Of a stretch of DNA of 64,000 nt, positions 34,221-43,094 are shown one piece after another. How positions within the stretch are numbered: the first letter of the stretch is position 1; every line of letters begins with the position of its first letter. Source of the DNA: Candidatus Latescibacterota bacterium. Its GTDB lineage: Bacteria > Latescibacterota > UBA2968. The position numbers were made by a program, and so were the translations under genes. The notes beneath the pieces are model-generated. The model was not told the DNA's origin. It searched no databases and saw nothing but the letters and a program-made list of their open reading frames with translations. Location of the stretch: positions 174,571-238,570 of the forward strand of contig JAJDYX010000010.1 of the NCBI GenBank assembly GCA_022824945.1, written 5' to 3'.

Positions 34221-36569
34221 TTAAAAAGACCGGGCAACTCGAAAACCGAGGCCGCTGTCCCGGAGTTCGGAGGTCTCCCCGATGCGATACGCCGAGCGTA
34301 AGAACTTGGGGCCGCTGACATAGGAACCGCCACGCAACACGCGCATAGAGCAATCACCTGACTCCCGGGCAGACCCATCACCCGATACATTGGAATAGTT
34401 ATCATTCCAACAATCTTGCGTCCATTCCCACACATTGCCCAATACGTCGCACAAACCAAAAGCGTTTGCCGTATATGTTCCCACCGGGGCCGTGTGGTAA
34501 TGACCATCGTCGCACGCCTCAACAGGCCAGTTATTGTGATATCGCCTCGCGGTCTCATCCGCTCCATTCGCATAACGACACTGCGCTCTTGACGATTCTC
34601 CCCAATAACGCGCTGTGTTCGTGCCTGCTCGCGCCACATATTCCCATTCCGATTCGCTCAACAAATGGTACTCAGCACCTGTCTTATTCGACAACCACTG
34701 CACATAAGCCTGAGCATCATTCCAACTCACATTGATCACGGGACGTTTTCCACGACCCCAGCCTTTGTCATCTGGTACATACCCGCCGCAACCACCAGCA
34801 TCCACGCACGCATCCCACTCCTCAAACGTCACTTCGTACACGCCTACGGCAAAAGGATACCACATTTTCACCTGATGACGGGGCCCCTCATCAGCATAAC
34901 GTCCTGACTCTCCACTGGGAGAACCCATCGCGAATGCCCCCGCTGGAACAACCACCATTTCGGGACAGGCTTCACAATCCCTGAATTTACGGCCTGCTCT
35001 CTTTTCTCGGTTACTCTCGGCCTTCCTCGCGGCGGCCTCCTGCTCCTGACGTCGCCTTTCGGCATCCGCGGCCTCCTGTCTTATTCTTTCTAATTTTTCT
35101 TTTTGTACCTCCTGACGTCGCTTCTCGTCCGCACGGGACGCCGACAAGCGATCTTCCATTTCCGACAATCCAGGCGCATTCGCATGAACAGACCGAATCT
35201 GAGACACATACCTTTGCGCTTCTGTGAACTTCTTACGCCTCAAGGCCGAGTCAAACATAGATTTGTAACGTGCTATTACATTATCCATTCCCTTCTGGGC
35301 GTCTATGTGACCAGGTGCCAACTTCAATACCGCCTGATACTTTTCCCATGCATTGTTACCCGCAGGACTCGTCAGGCGATTCGCCGATAGGTCTGCCTTT
35401 GCGCCGGACAGTAGCGCGGATATTTGGGCCTCTTGATCTAATTGACGCGGTCTCTGTGCCTGACTGTCCTCCTCTGCCTGATTGTCCTGCTGTGCCTGAC
35501 GGACAATTTCCGACGGAAGTTCTAATTGCCATTGATATACCCAATACCCACATATTCCCACAAACAGACATAGCAACACCTTGGGCCAGATCCTGCGCGG
35601 TTTACCACCGGGCTGTTCAGGATCGGGCGGTCTCCGCTGTTCAGGCTCTACGCGACGCGTCGGTTCATGACCGGTCGGAGGCATACTGGTCGTTCCCCCC
35701 AACTCAGCACGCCACGCAGATACACTTTGAGGTCGGTCTTTTTCATACACCAATAGCGCGTGATCTATCGCCGAGAGAAACTCAGGACTCGCACGCCCCG
35801 CATATTGTTCGGACAGCGGAATTAGTGCGTCGTCATGTATCCGATCCATCGCTTCATCCACCATTTGACCTGTCAATGCGCGGTAGCATACCACGCCCAG
35901 CGCGTATATGTCTGTCCAGGGGCCTTGATTTCCCCGGCTCGAATACCGCTCTATCGGCGCGTACCCCGGGGTCAGCATTGATGCAACAGAACGACTGCGG
36001 GCACCCATTGCCTGACGCGCTGCGCCAAAGTCCAACAATACAGGCGAATCGTCTTCATCGCGGATGATGATGTTGCCAGGCTTGATGTCGCGGTGCAGAA
36101 AATCTGCTCCATGCACGACCTCCAGGCCATCGAGGATCGGATACAATATGCTTTTGAGTTCGCTTTCGGTCAGGGTCTCTTTGCGTTCGAGATACGCCGA
36201 TAATGTCTCGCCTTCGACATATTCCATCACGATATACGCCGTGCCGTGCGCCTCGAAGAAGCGATATACTTGAACAATATTGGGATGCTGAAACCGGGCC
36301 AGGGTGCGCGCTTCATCTAAGAAGCGATCCAGACCCCACTCAAAATCTTCTCGAAGATCGCTGGCTTGTGGCGCAACGCTGTGGTCGCGGGTGCGCGTGG
36401 CTATCTCCGAGGGCAGGTATTCTTTGATCGCCACACCTTTGTCCAGATTGTGGTCAAAGCCGAGATAGGTCATGCCAAATCCCCCAAAGCCCAGTACGCG
36501 CAACAGTTCGTATTCCTCGAGTCGGTAGCCCTGGGGCAGGGCATTGAGGGGTTGTTGTCCTGCGTTCAT
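34221..36569 (-). CDS. Ser/Thr protein kinase with C-terminal FGE-sulfatase domain
   Basis: A 782-residue membrane kinase. Residues ~15-285 are a Hanks-type domain: GFGGFGMTYLG, VAIKEYLP, HRDIKPGNI, DFGAAR, and the APIERYS activation segment. A TM lies near 330-350 (LLCLFVGICGYWVYQW), then a coiled-coil. Residues ~545-782 are a formylglycine-generating-enzyme-like domain (VPAGAFAMGSPSG, SWNDAQAYVQWLS, GNVWEWTQDCW, RVLRGGSY). The FGE fold is usually a ligand-binding/oxidase module; the two Cys of real FGE are not evident, so it is probably a binding domain. It is the last gene of the FHA-VWA-MotA operon and overlaps the PP2C stop (ATGA). Confidence 0.93.
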   Translation of the reverse strand: MNAGQQPLNALPQGYRLEEYELLRVLGFGGFGMTYLGFDHNLDKGVAIKEYLPSEIATRTRDHSVAPQASDLREDFEWGLDRFLDEARTLARFQHPNIVQVYRFFEAHGTAYIVMEYVEGETLSAYLERKETLTESELKSILYPILDGLEVVHGADFLHRDIKPGNIIIRDEDDSPVLLDFGAARQAMGARSRSVASMLTPGYAPIERYSSRGNQGPWTDIYALGVVCYRALTGQMVDEAMDRIHDDALIPLSEQYAGRASPEFLSAIDHALLVYEKDRPQSVSAWRAELGGTTSMPPTGHEPTRRVEPEQRRPPDPEQPGGKPRRIWPKVLLCLFVGICGYWVYQWQLELPSEIVRQAQQDNQAEEDSQAQRPRQLDQEAQISALLSGAKADLSANRLTSPAGNNAWEKYQAVLKLAPGHIDAQKGMDNVIARYKSMFDSALRRKKFTEAQRYVSQIRSVHANAPGLSEMEDRLSASRADEKRRQEVQKEKLERIRQEAADAERRRQEQEAAARKAESNREKRAGRKFRDCEACPEMVVVPAGAFAMGSPSGESGRYADEGPRHQVKMWYPFAVGVYEVTFEEWDACVDAGGCGGYVPDDKGWGRGKRPVINVSWNDAQAYVQWLSNKTGAEYHLLSESEWEYVARAGTNTARYWGESSRAQCRYANGADETARRYHNNWPVEACDDGHYHTAPVGTYTANAFGLCDVLGNVWEWTQDCWNDNYSNVSGDGSARESGDCSMRVLRGGSYVSGPKFLRSAYRIGETSELRDSGLGFRVARSF

Positions 36570-37936
36570 ATATTTCCCCGTTTACGCCGTGTTGGCGGTT
36601 TTTCATCAGGCTTCGTTTCGCCAGAGCCAGAACCAGAGCCACCGGAGCCTGCACCACCAGCACCAGAACCACCAGAGTCACCAGATCCTGATTCGTCAGC
36701 CTTCGATCCACCAGAGCCAGAACCAGAGCCACCAGAGCCACCACAACCATCGCCGCCAGTGCATTGTTTGACAGAGCATGATTCATCAGTGCATGGTTCA
36801 CCAGAGTCTGATCCATCAGCTTTCGATTCATCAGCACCAGAGTCTGATTCACCAGCCTTCGTTTCGCCAGAGCTTGATTCATCAGATCCTGATTCACCCA
36901 CCTTCGTTTCTCCAGCTTTTGTTTTTTCAGCTTCGTCCTCAGCTTTTTGAGCCAATTCTCCGCTCACTTTACCGGTGTCCAGTTGCGCGGTTGCTTCAGA
37001 CAACGCATCCTTTGAGGGCATTGCCTCCGTCAGTGCTGGTGGTGTGCTGGGTGTCGGCCAGAACCAATAAAGCAAGGCCAGGAAGACCACGCCTAACGCG
37101 ACAAGACCTATCTTTAGCCGACGGCCCCTGGATTTTCCTTCACGGGGATCAGCAATCACCGCATCCACACCTTTATCGGCGTCCGGGGTATAGAGCAAAA
37201 CAGTCGTATTGTCCTGATGGGGATGTGCAGCATCTTCTACGGCCTGGATGAGTGCTTCGGCGATTTCAGATAGGGGCGCAGTCTGCAGGGTCTGTAAAAT
37301 GTGTGCGATCTCACCATCTGCAAGCGTCAGCAAGCCATCACTCGCCAATACCACGCGGTCGCCGCGTTTGAGGGCAACAGGTTGTGAGGACACGTCAATC
37401 AGGTGGATTTCATCGCCCATCACCGCCGAGCGCAGGGCATGGCGTTTGGGATCGGTTGCGGCTTCTCCCTCAGTCATGCGCCCAACTGCGACCAGATCCG
37501 CAAATACGGCTGCCATTGAGTGATCCGCATTCAGGCGGCGCAACTGTCCTTCGCGGAACAACCACAGCGGGGAATCGCCCACACTGATCCACTCCAGACC
37601 GCGTTGAGAAATGACAGCCGCGACCACGGTGGTGCCCATGCCAGCCAGTGCGGGGTGGGCGTCAATAGCCGAAGCAAGGGCATCATTGGCTGCCTTGAGA
37701 CACGCACGCAGGCGATCAGATATCAGCCCGGTTGTATCGGAATAGGTCTCAATAAATGTTTTGATAACCGTGTGGCTGGCCGTATCGCCGCTGACCTGCC
37801 CTCCCATCCCATCGGCGATTACAAGCACTTCATCACTATCGGAATCGCCGGATTCAATCAGGCCGTAATCGTCCTCCTGATATTCCCGCCCACCGGGAAT
37901 TTGTCGTGCGGCGAATCGTCCTTCTAATCGGTTCAT
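36566..37936 (-). CDS. PP2C-type Ser/Thr phosphatase, membrane-anchored
   Basis: A 456-residue protein. Residues ~10-230 are a PP2C phosphatase with metal-binding Asp residues in REYQEDDYG, VIADGMGGQ and VLASDGLLTLADG. A TM segment follows near 258-275 (IGLVALGVVFLALLYWFW), then a ~180-residue exported-side tail of Ser/Gly/Asp/Glu repeats (KADESGSGDSGGSG, with a few Cys). Translation starts at the ATG at 37936, with AGAGGA upstream. It would reverse the phosphorylation made by the kinase encoded next, to which it is coupled. Confidence 0.93.
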   Translation of the reverse strand: MNRLEGRFAARQIPGGREYQEDDYGLIESGDSDSDEVLVIADGMGGQVSGDTASHTVIKTFIETYSDTTGLISDRLRACLKAANDALASAIDAHPALAGMGTTVVAAVISQRGLEWISVGDSPLWLFREGQLRRLNADHSMAAVFADLVAVGRMTEGEAATDPKRHALRSAVMGDEIHLIDVSSQPVALKRGDRVVLASDGLLTLADGEIAHILQTLQTAPLSEIAEALIQAVEDAAHPHQDNTTVLLYTPDADKGVDAVIADPREGKSRGRRLKIGLVALGVVFLALLYWFWPTPSTPPALTEAMPSKDALSEATAQLDTGKVSGELAQKAEDEAEKTKAGETKVGESGSDESSSGETKAGESDSGADESKADGSDSGEPCTDESCSVKQCTGGDGCGGSGGSGSGSGGSKADESGSGDSGGSGAGGAGSGGSGSGSGETKPDEKPPTRRKRGNI

Positions 37937-37946
37937 GATATTCCTC

Positions 37947-38579
37947 TTATTGTTCGGCGCTTTCTTCTGGATTCTGCCAATCAAATTCCTCGCCGCACAG
38001 GGGCACGAATCGCAGAACCGTATTGCCGATGCTAATATGACTCAGCGCGGGCAGTTCAATCGGGATGAGCACGGGCTGGTCGTCGAGGTAGGTCAAGTTG
38101 GTGCCTCCGCCGTGCTGCACGTAAAACTTTTTGCCGCGCGGATCGTAGGTGACAATCGCATGTCCACCGCGCGAAATTTGATCATCGCCGAAATCGAGAT
38201 TGACGCGGGCGGTTTCCCCCCGTCCAATGGCATTGGAACCATACCCCAGTTGCAGAGCATTTCCTTTTCCAGGTCCTTCGACGATAGCCAACCACCCCAC
38301 AACCGGGTCGTCCATGCCATCGGCTTTCTCTGCGCGTTCTGGCATATCCCGCTGGCCTTCCTGCCCGCGCCGACCACCTATGATCCGAGTTTTTTCATCC
38401 GGAGGCAAAGGGGACGGAGAACGGCCCACATCCATCTTCTGAGTTGGTGCATCCAAACGTCCCGAACCGGGGGCTGGGAGCATCGGCTTTCGCGCCCTTT
38501 CAGTTGGCTGGTTTACCTCTTTCCCTTTATTCGTTTTTTCTTCTATAATTTTACCGTCGGGTCCCCGATAAACAGGCAT
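37947..38579 (-). CDS. FHA-domain protein C
   Basis: A 210-residue protein: a disordered Pro/Lys-rich N-terminal half with several Thr (ARKPMLPAPG, DEKTRIIGG), then an FHA domain at ~95-200 with GRGETARVNLDF, ISRGGHAIV and a C-terminal strand pair. FHA domains read phospho-Thr, so it is a likely reader of the kinase's signal. It lies between the MotA-like and PP2C genes, with 10- to 12-base gaps. Confidence 0.88.
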   Translation of the reverse strand: MPVYRGPDGKIIEEKTNKGKEVNQPTERARKPMLPAPGSGRLDAPTQKMDVGRSPSPLPPDEKTRIIGGRRGQEGQRDMPERAEKADGMDDPVVGWLAIVEGPGKGNALQLGYGSNAIGRGETARVNLDFGDDQISRGGHAIVTYDPRGKKFYVQHGGGTNLTYLDDQPVLIPIELPALSHISIGNTVLRFVPLCGEEFDWQNPEESAEQ

Positions 38580-38591
38580 AACACTACCCTC

Positions 38592-39359
38592 CTATTTTTC
38601 ATATAACCGGTTGATTAAATTGTCCAAACAGTATTGCCCGGATCGATTCAAAGCCATTTCTTCCCTGCCCTGTGCAATATGCAGGGCAAATACCAGCACT
38701 GCGGATTGGAGCAACGCGAGCAAGGTCGTGTAAAACGCCACGCCGAGTCTTTTCGTGATTTCTTTCAGCAAAGTCGGGTCCTGTGGATTTTCAATACCTG
38801 CCGCATACGCCAGCGCATCCGCAATCCCCATGATCGTGCCAATAAAACCCAATGTTGGGATCAGCCACACGAGATAGCGCAGCATATTGTATTTGAGTTC
38901 GAGTTCGTGCTGAAATAATTCCAGAGAAGAATTTAGTAATGAGTTGGCCTGATCAATGGACCGGCTTCCCTGAAATTGTAAAATACAGCGCGTGATCAAA
39001 CGCTGTAAAAAGAAAATGCGTTCACCCTCCACGGGCCTTACCTTTCGATAATAGGAACCCAGGTCCTGCGCCCGCAACATACTCTCATCGTCTTCTGGAA
39101 GATATTTTTTTCTTATTTGTGCCCCTTCCATCCTGGATTGATAAAATCGCACATAGAGTTCGCCGCATCCCACCCAAAACATCAGCCACATGATATTTTG
39201 GACTGTAAAGGGATAGTATGGTGTGGCGCGGTCCAGCAGGAATATACCCAACTTGGATTCGGGGGTAAAAATAACACTCATGACCGCAAGAAAAACAAAG
39301 CCCACAATCAGGTTGATACCGAATACTGTTATCCGCTGTTTGACTTCTACACTCGACAT
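38592..39359 (-). CDS. MotA/TolQ/ExbB-type ion-channel subunit
   Basis: A 255-residue protein with TM segments at ~12-32, 45-62, 160-185 and 205-225. The last pair carries the family signature (LRYLVWLIPTLGFIGTIMGIADAL, then FYTTLLALLQSAVLVFAL), the pore of the MotA/TolQ/ExbB/ZorA stator. The long cytoplasmic loop between TM2 and TM3 is preserved. The ATG at 39359 is used (GAGAGG upstream). It should pair with an ExbD/MotB-like subunit, and the adjacent VWA proteins have a matching N-terminal TM. Confidence 0.85.
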   Translation of the reverse strand: MSSVEVKQRITVFGINLIVGFVFLAVMSVIFTPESKLGIFLLDRATPYYPFTVQNIMWLMFWVGCGELYVRFYQSRMEGAQIRKKYLPEDDESMLRAQDLGSYYRKVRPVEGERIFFLQRLITRCILQFQGSRSIDQANSLLNSSLELFQHELELKYNMLRYLVWLIPTLGFIGTIMGIADALAYAAGIENPQDPTLLKEITKRLGVAFYTTLLALLQSAVLVFALHIAQGREEMALNRSGQYCLDNLINRLYEK

Positions 39360-39360
39360 A

Positions 39361-39810
39361 TCAAGATTCCTCTCCAATGATCTCGCCTGTACCTGGGTCG
39401 CGTCTCACCGGGCCTTTGGGTAAGTCATCCGCAGGCAAAGGCTTTCGCTCTTCGTGCGAATGGAGATTACCTGTATTATAGCGATCCCCATGAGCGGTCA
39501 TAGAAATGAGTTGTGTGGCCGTGGTCTGATAAGTACCCAGTGCAATGTGCTCAGTCGGTCCAATAAAATCCTGCTTGATGGGCATCCAAACGCTGCCCCG
39601 CCATACGAAACTGCCATTGGAGCTTTCACAATCGGTCAAATAATACGATCCGCTTTGTGTCGCAATGAACTCCGCGTGGATACGCGAAATAGAGGCATCG
39701 TCAATTTGAATATCCACATCTGAACCGCGACCGATTCGATAGAGAATAAAATGAGACAAACGCACCTCCTCTGGTTCAACCGGGTTTGGCAGCCACGAGA
39801 GCGCCTCCAT
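39361..39810 (-). CDS. FHA-domain protein B
   Basis: A 149-residue protein with an FHA domain at ~22-100: ILYRIGRGSDVDIQID, SISRIHAEF and ESSNGSFVW. A short polar, His/Arg-rich tail follows. It overlaps the end of the second VWA gene by 35 bases and directly precedes the MotA-like gene, so it is translated with them. Confidence 0.9.
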   Translation of the reverse strand: MEALSWLPNPVEPEEVRLSHFILYRIGRGSDVDIQIDDASISRIHAEFIATQSGSYYLTDCESSNGSFVWRGSVWMPIKQDFIGPTEHIALGTYQTTATQLISMTAHGDRYNTGNLHSHEERKPLPADDLPKGPVRRDPGTGEIIGEES

Positions 39811-40726
39811 TGCGCTTTGTCAATGCCACCAGAAAATCGATGAGATCCCGATGCGATAAATAATCGCCAACAGCGATACCGTGTATGGGTATTTTTTGTG
39901 TATTGAGCCGGGTTATGGTATTGACAACGCTGCGCCAGTCGTCGTCGGGTTGACCATCGGTCAAGAGGATAATTTCTTCGGGGTTGAGGGCAAGGGCTTC
40001 CCGCAGGGCTTCGAGCGTGGGTGTGCCGCCATACACCAGTCCCATCCACTTCTTTATTTGGGACATAACGCGATCGCGACTTTGCCTGTTCTTTCTCATT
40101 CGAAAATAAGTCCTATCTGCAGGCCAATAGTGCAATTGCACGTTATACCCATCCGGAACGTGAAAACCGATCATAGCCAATTCTATTCCCGTCTTGAAAT
40201 TAGCGAGTATCGTCTCTACTGATGTTGTCATAGATTGGCGATGATCCCGGCCGTCGGGATATTTACCGCGATACATTGGGTCCGTTAGATTCAAACTTCC
40301 AGACATATCCACGACGAACACAAATTTCTTCGCGTTTGTCTTAATCCCCAACAAAATGGGCGTGCTATCAATCTGCTTTTGCAGGGCATCAGCCTGATCT
40401 TGCAGGGCTTCAATTTGTCCTTCAAACTGTGCTTTGATCTCTGCCACCTGCTCCTCTGAAATACCGGTATCTGGAAGCGGAGCGTCAACCCGTTCCTCGC
40501 GCTGTGCTTTGGCCTGTGGTTCCCGTTCTTCAAACTGCGCTTTGGCCTCTGCCACCTGTTTCTCAAACTGCGCTTTGATCTCTGCCACCCGTTCTTCTGA
40601 TTTGCCGGTATTTAGAACGTACGGAAACAGGACGAGGGTAATCAGGATGAACGCACCCATCGCCGATGCGAACAGGTCAAGTGTGGACATGCTGAAGATG
40701 TTGATTTCCCGGTTGCTTTTTTTCAT
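39776..40726 (-). CDS. Membrane-anchored VWA protein B
   Basis: A 316-residue protein. Residues ~8-40 carry one TM with the pattern INIFSMSTLDLFASAMGAF, reminiscent of the ExbD/MotB/ZorB N-terminus with its buried Asp. Residues 45-130 are a coiled-coil of imperfect 11-residue repeats (EEREAQVKAQF-like). Residues ~135-316 are a von Willebrand A domain with an intact metal site: DMSGS, GGTPT and LTDGQPD. It is a tandem duplicate of the next gene: same N-terminus, same TM and about the same VWA. AAGGGCG precedes the ATG. Confidence 0.88.
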   Translation of the reverse strand: MKKSNREINIFSMSTLDLFASAMGAFILITLVLFPYVLNTGKSEERVAEIKAQFEKQVAEAKAQFEEREPQAKAQREERVDAPLPDTGISEEQVAEIKAQFEGQIEALQDQADALQKQIDSTPILLGIKTNAKKFVFVVDMSGSLNLTDPMYRGKYPDGRDHRQSMTTSVETILANFKTGIELAMIGFHVPDGYNVQLHYWPADRTYFRMRKNRQSRDRVMSQIKKWMGLVYGGTPTLEALREALALNPEEIILLTDGQPDDDWRSVVNTITRLNTQKIPIHGIAVGDYLSHRDLIDFLVALTKRNGGALVAAKPG

Positions 40727-40759
40727 TTGTAACGCCCTTCTATTTTGAAATCCTCCGGT

Positions 40760-41644
40760 TCAACCGGGTTTGGGACCCACGAGAGTGCCATCATTGCGCT
40801 TTGTCAATTCGATCAGAAACTCGACAAAATCTCCCTGAGCCAAATAATCGCCAATGGCGATAGCATGTATGGGTATTTTTTGCGTATTGAGACGGGTTAT
40901 GGTATTGACAATGCTACGCCAGTCTCCACCGTATTGACCTGTACTGGGTTGGCCATCGGTCAAGAGGATAATCTCTTCGGGATTGAGGATAAGGGCTTCC
41001 TTCAGGGCTTCGAATGTAGGTGTACCGCCACCCACTTGTCTCATCCAACCCTTTACCTGGGACGTAACGCGATTTCGCGTATTCTGGTTCACCTGAAAAT
41101 AAGTCCTGTTTGCAGGCCAATAGCGCAAAGGACCAAAGCCGATCATAGCCAATTCCATTTCTGTCTTGAAACCGTCAAGTAGCGCCTCTACTGATAATAT
41201 CGTAGATTGGCCATGACCTCTCATACTTCCAGACATATCTATGGCGAACACAAATTTCTTCGCGTTTGTCTTAATCCCCAACAAAATGGATGTGCTGTCA
41301 ACCTCCTCTTGCAAAATTGCAACCTGTTGTCTCAGGGCGTCAACCCGTTCTGCAAGCTGTGCTTTGATCTCTGCCACCTGCTCCTCTGATTTGCCGGTAT
41401 CTGGAAGCGGAGCGTCAACCCTTTCTTCGCGCTGTGCTTCCCGTTCTTTGAGCTGCGCTTTGATCTCTGCCAACTGTTTTTCGAGCTGCGCTTTGACCTG
41501 TGCTTCCCGTTCCTCTGATTTGCCGGTATTCAGAACGTACGGAAACAGGACGAGGGTAATCAGGATGAACGCACCCATCGCCGATGCGAACAGGTCGAGT
41601 GTGGACATGCTGAAGATGTTGATTTCCCGGTTGCTTTTTTTCAT
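40760..41644 (-). CDS. Membrane-anchored VWA protein A
   Basis: A 294-residue paralogue of the gene at 39776 with the same TM segment, a shorter coiled-coil and a VWA domain with DMSGSMRG, GGTPT and LTDGQPS. The first ~55 residues and the sequence around the start are nearly identical to the paralogue, pointing to a recent duplication, while the VWA surfaces differ. The ATG at 41644 is used because the longer frame adds 21 residues that the paralogue lacks. Confidence 0.88.
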   Translation of the reverse strand: MKKSNREINIFSMSTLDLFASAMGAFILITLVLFPYVLNTGKSEEREAQVKAQLEKQLAEIKAQLKEREAQREERVDAPLPDTGKSEEQVAEIKAQLAERVDALRQQVAILQEEVDSTSILLGIKTNAKKFVFAIDMSGSMRGHGQSTILSVEALLDGFKTEMELAMIGFGPLRYWPANRTYFQVNQNTRNRVTSQVKGWMRQVGGGTPTFEALKEALILNPEEIILLTDGQPSTGQYGGDWRSIVNTITRLNTQKIPIHAIAIGDYLAQGDFVEFLIELTKRNDGTLVGPKPG

Positions 41645-41657
41645 TTGCAACGCCCTT

Positions 41658-41990
41658 CTATTTTGAAACCGTGACCTCCAAATTACCCAGCGCGACTGTG
41701 GCGCCATAGTCTAATCGCGCTGGCTGAAATGGAGACAAACGATGACGGTTCAAAAATGTTCCATTACTCGAGTTCAAATCTTCAATATAAAATTGATTAT
41801 CGCGGAGTGAAATTCTCAAATGCCGCCTGGATACACTTTCATCATTGACCACTTCATCTACCAATTCGGGATGTCGGCCCAGTGAAAGTCCCAGGTGCTG
41901 ACCTGCGAATCTATCTGGCGATAGTGAAATGTGAATGACGTTGCCGCGCCCGTCAAAACCGGCCAGTACCAGACCGCGCGTTGTTTGCAT
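41658..41990 (-). CDS. FHA-domain protein A (first gene of the operon)
   Basis: A 110-residue single FHA domain: LGLSLGRHPE, DESVSRRHLRI and NSSNGTFLNRHR, the canonical Arg, Ser, His and Asn. AAGGAGTG precedes the ATG. The operon starts here, just after the M48 terminator. It lies 13 bases before VWA protein A. Confidence 0.93.
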   Translation of the reverse strand: MQTTRGLVLAGFDGRGNVIHISLSPDRFAGQHLGLSLGRHPELVDEVVNDESVSRRHLRISLRDNQFYIEDLNSSNGTFLNRHRLSPFQPARLDYGATVALGNLEVTVSK

Positions 41991-42069
41991 TTTTCACTCC
42001 TTACGCCTGAAAAACTTACTTTGTGGCAATAAGTTACGATGCCTAATATACATAATTAAAAAAAACAAA

Positions 42070-42114
42070 AAGCCCCGCAAGTGATTTACAACTGCAAATC
42101 AAATGCGAGGGCTT
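42070..42114 (-). terminator. Terminator after the M48 peptidase gene
   Basis: Interrupted stem AAGCCC/GGGCTT, GCA/TGC and TGATTT/AAATCA (42070-42114), followed on the minus strand by TTTTTGTTTTTT. It separates the nqrM-M48 transcript from the FHA operon. Confidence 0.75.
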
Positions 42115-42155
42115 GTATTGTTAATGCGAAGCTGATAACTGACTACTGACGGTCT

Positions 42156-42968
42156 TTATCTCCGCCGTAACACGCGGTCGCGAATTTGTTTGAACTGCGC
42201 GGATGTTTTTTTTAGACCGACCGTGGAGGGAAGTTTGGCAATTTCAGATCGGACAAAATCGATGCGCGATTGCGTGGGCGGATGTGTGGAAAACCACACC
42301 TTGACCCCACTGGGTTGGCTTTTGTGCAACTTCAACAGCGTCTCAAAAAAACGCGCCAGACCATCGGGATGAACACCCGCATTCAACAGACATTGTATGG
42401 CGAACTTATCGGATTCGCGCTCGGCTGCTCGCCCGTATTTCAACGCGACCATGTTCCCGCCCAATCCCGCGAAATAACCGGCAATTTTTCGATTCAGCGA
42501 TGGGTCACCCTCTCCATGTATAAATTCGACCAGCGCGCTAACACCAATAAGCTTTGTAACTTGCTTCGCCCCGTGACGCTCCTCTACATGCCCAATTTCA
42601 TGCCCGATCACCCCGGCCAACTCCGACTCAGTCTCAGCCGCTTTAATCAGGCCGAGATTCACATAGATATATCCCCCAGGCAGGGCAAACGCATTGATCT
42701 CAGGCGCATCAACCACCTTGAAATAATATCGAAACTCCGACAGTCCAGACGCCCGCACCAGAGCTTGCCCCAGGCTATCTATATAAGCGCGCACCACCGG
42801 ATCCCTGTATAGTCGCACAGACCGATCCACCTCACGTGCGGCTTGTCTGCCGAGTTCCACCTCTTCCTTGTGTGAAAATATATTCAGCCGATTGATCGCC
42901 GCGCACGACGCAAAAAGCGAGAGGATGATCATGCAGGCGAGGATATTTTTTCTTTTTAAGTGTATCAT
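42156..42968 (-). CDS. M48-family metallopeptidase lipoprotein
   Basis: A 270-residue protein with lipobox LSLFASC near residue 20, so lipid-anchored, probably to the outer or inner membrane on the periplasmic side. The zinc site HEIGHVEERH is at about residues 136-145 and the third ligand Glu lies in ERESDKFA near 187. It resembles the LoiP/BepA/YggG M48 group involved in envelope quality control. The ATG at 42968 is used; the longer frame has no plausible start. Confidence 0.92.
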   Translation of the reverse strand: MIHLKRKNILACMIILSLFASCAAINRLNIFSHKEEVELGRQAAREVDRSVRLYRDPVVRAYIDSLGQALVRASGLSEFRYYFKVVDAPEINAFALPGGYIYVNLGLIKAAETESELAGVIGHEIGHVEERHGAKQVTKLIGVSALVEFIHGEGDPSLNRKIAGYFAGLGGNMVALKYGRAAERESDKFAIQCLLNAGVHPDGLARFFETLLKLHKSQPSGVKVWFSTHPPTQSRIDFVRSEIAKLPSTVGLKKTSAQFKQIRDRVLRRR

Positions 42969-43043
42969 GGCATTGGCTGCTTTTTGAGTGAATAATCCCC
43001 ACCCCGCACACTTATCCCAAGCATCCCACACGCGGCAATAGTC

Positions 43044-43094
43044 GCCACTGCACTGATTATCACACCTTTTCCGCGATGGAGACGGTGTTCTGGT
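43044..43094. repeat. ~51-base dispersed repeat, copy 2
   Basis: Second copy of the element at 34154-34204, sharing the 20-base core CACACCTTTTCCGCGATGGA (43061-43080). It covers the stop and last codons of nqrM. Confidence 0.75.

Noticed and set aside
38592..39359. Zorya defence system (ZorA/ZorB)
   Set aside because: The MotA-like gene is present, but there is no OmpA-type ZorB and no ZorC/D/E helicase or nuclease nearby.
33858..42000. Type VI secretion-associated phosphorylation cluster (PpkA-PppA-Fha)
   Set aside because: Kinase, PP2C and FHA genes are shared, but no Tss genes are present and MotA/VWA genes are not part of that cluster.
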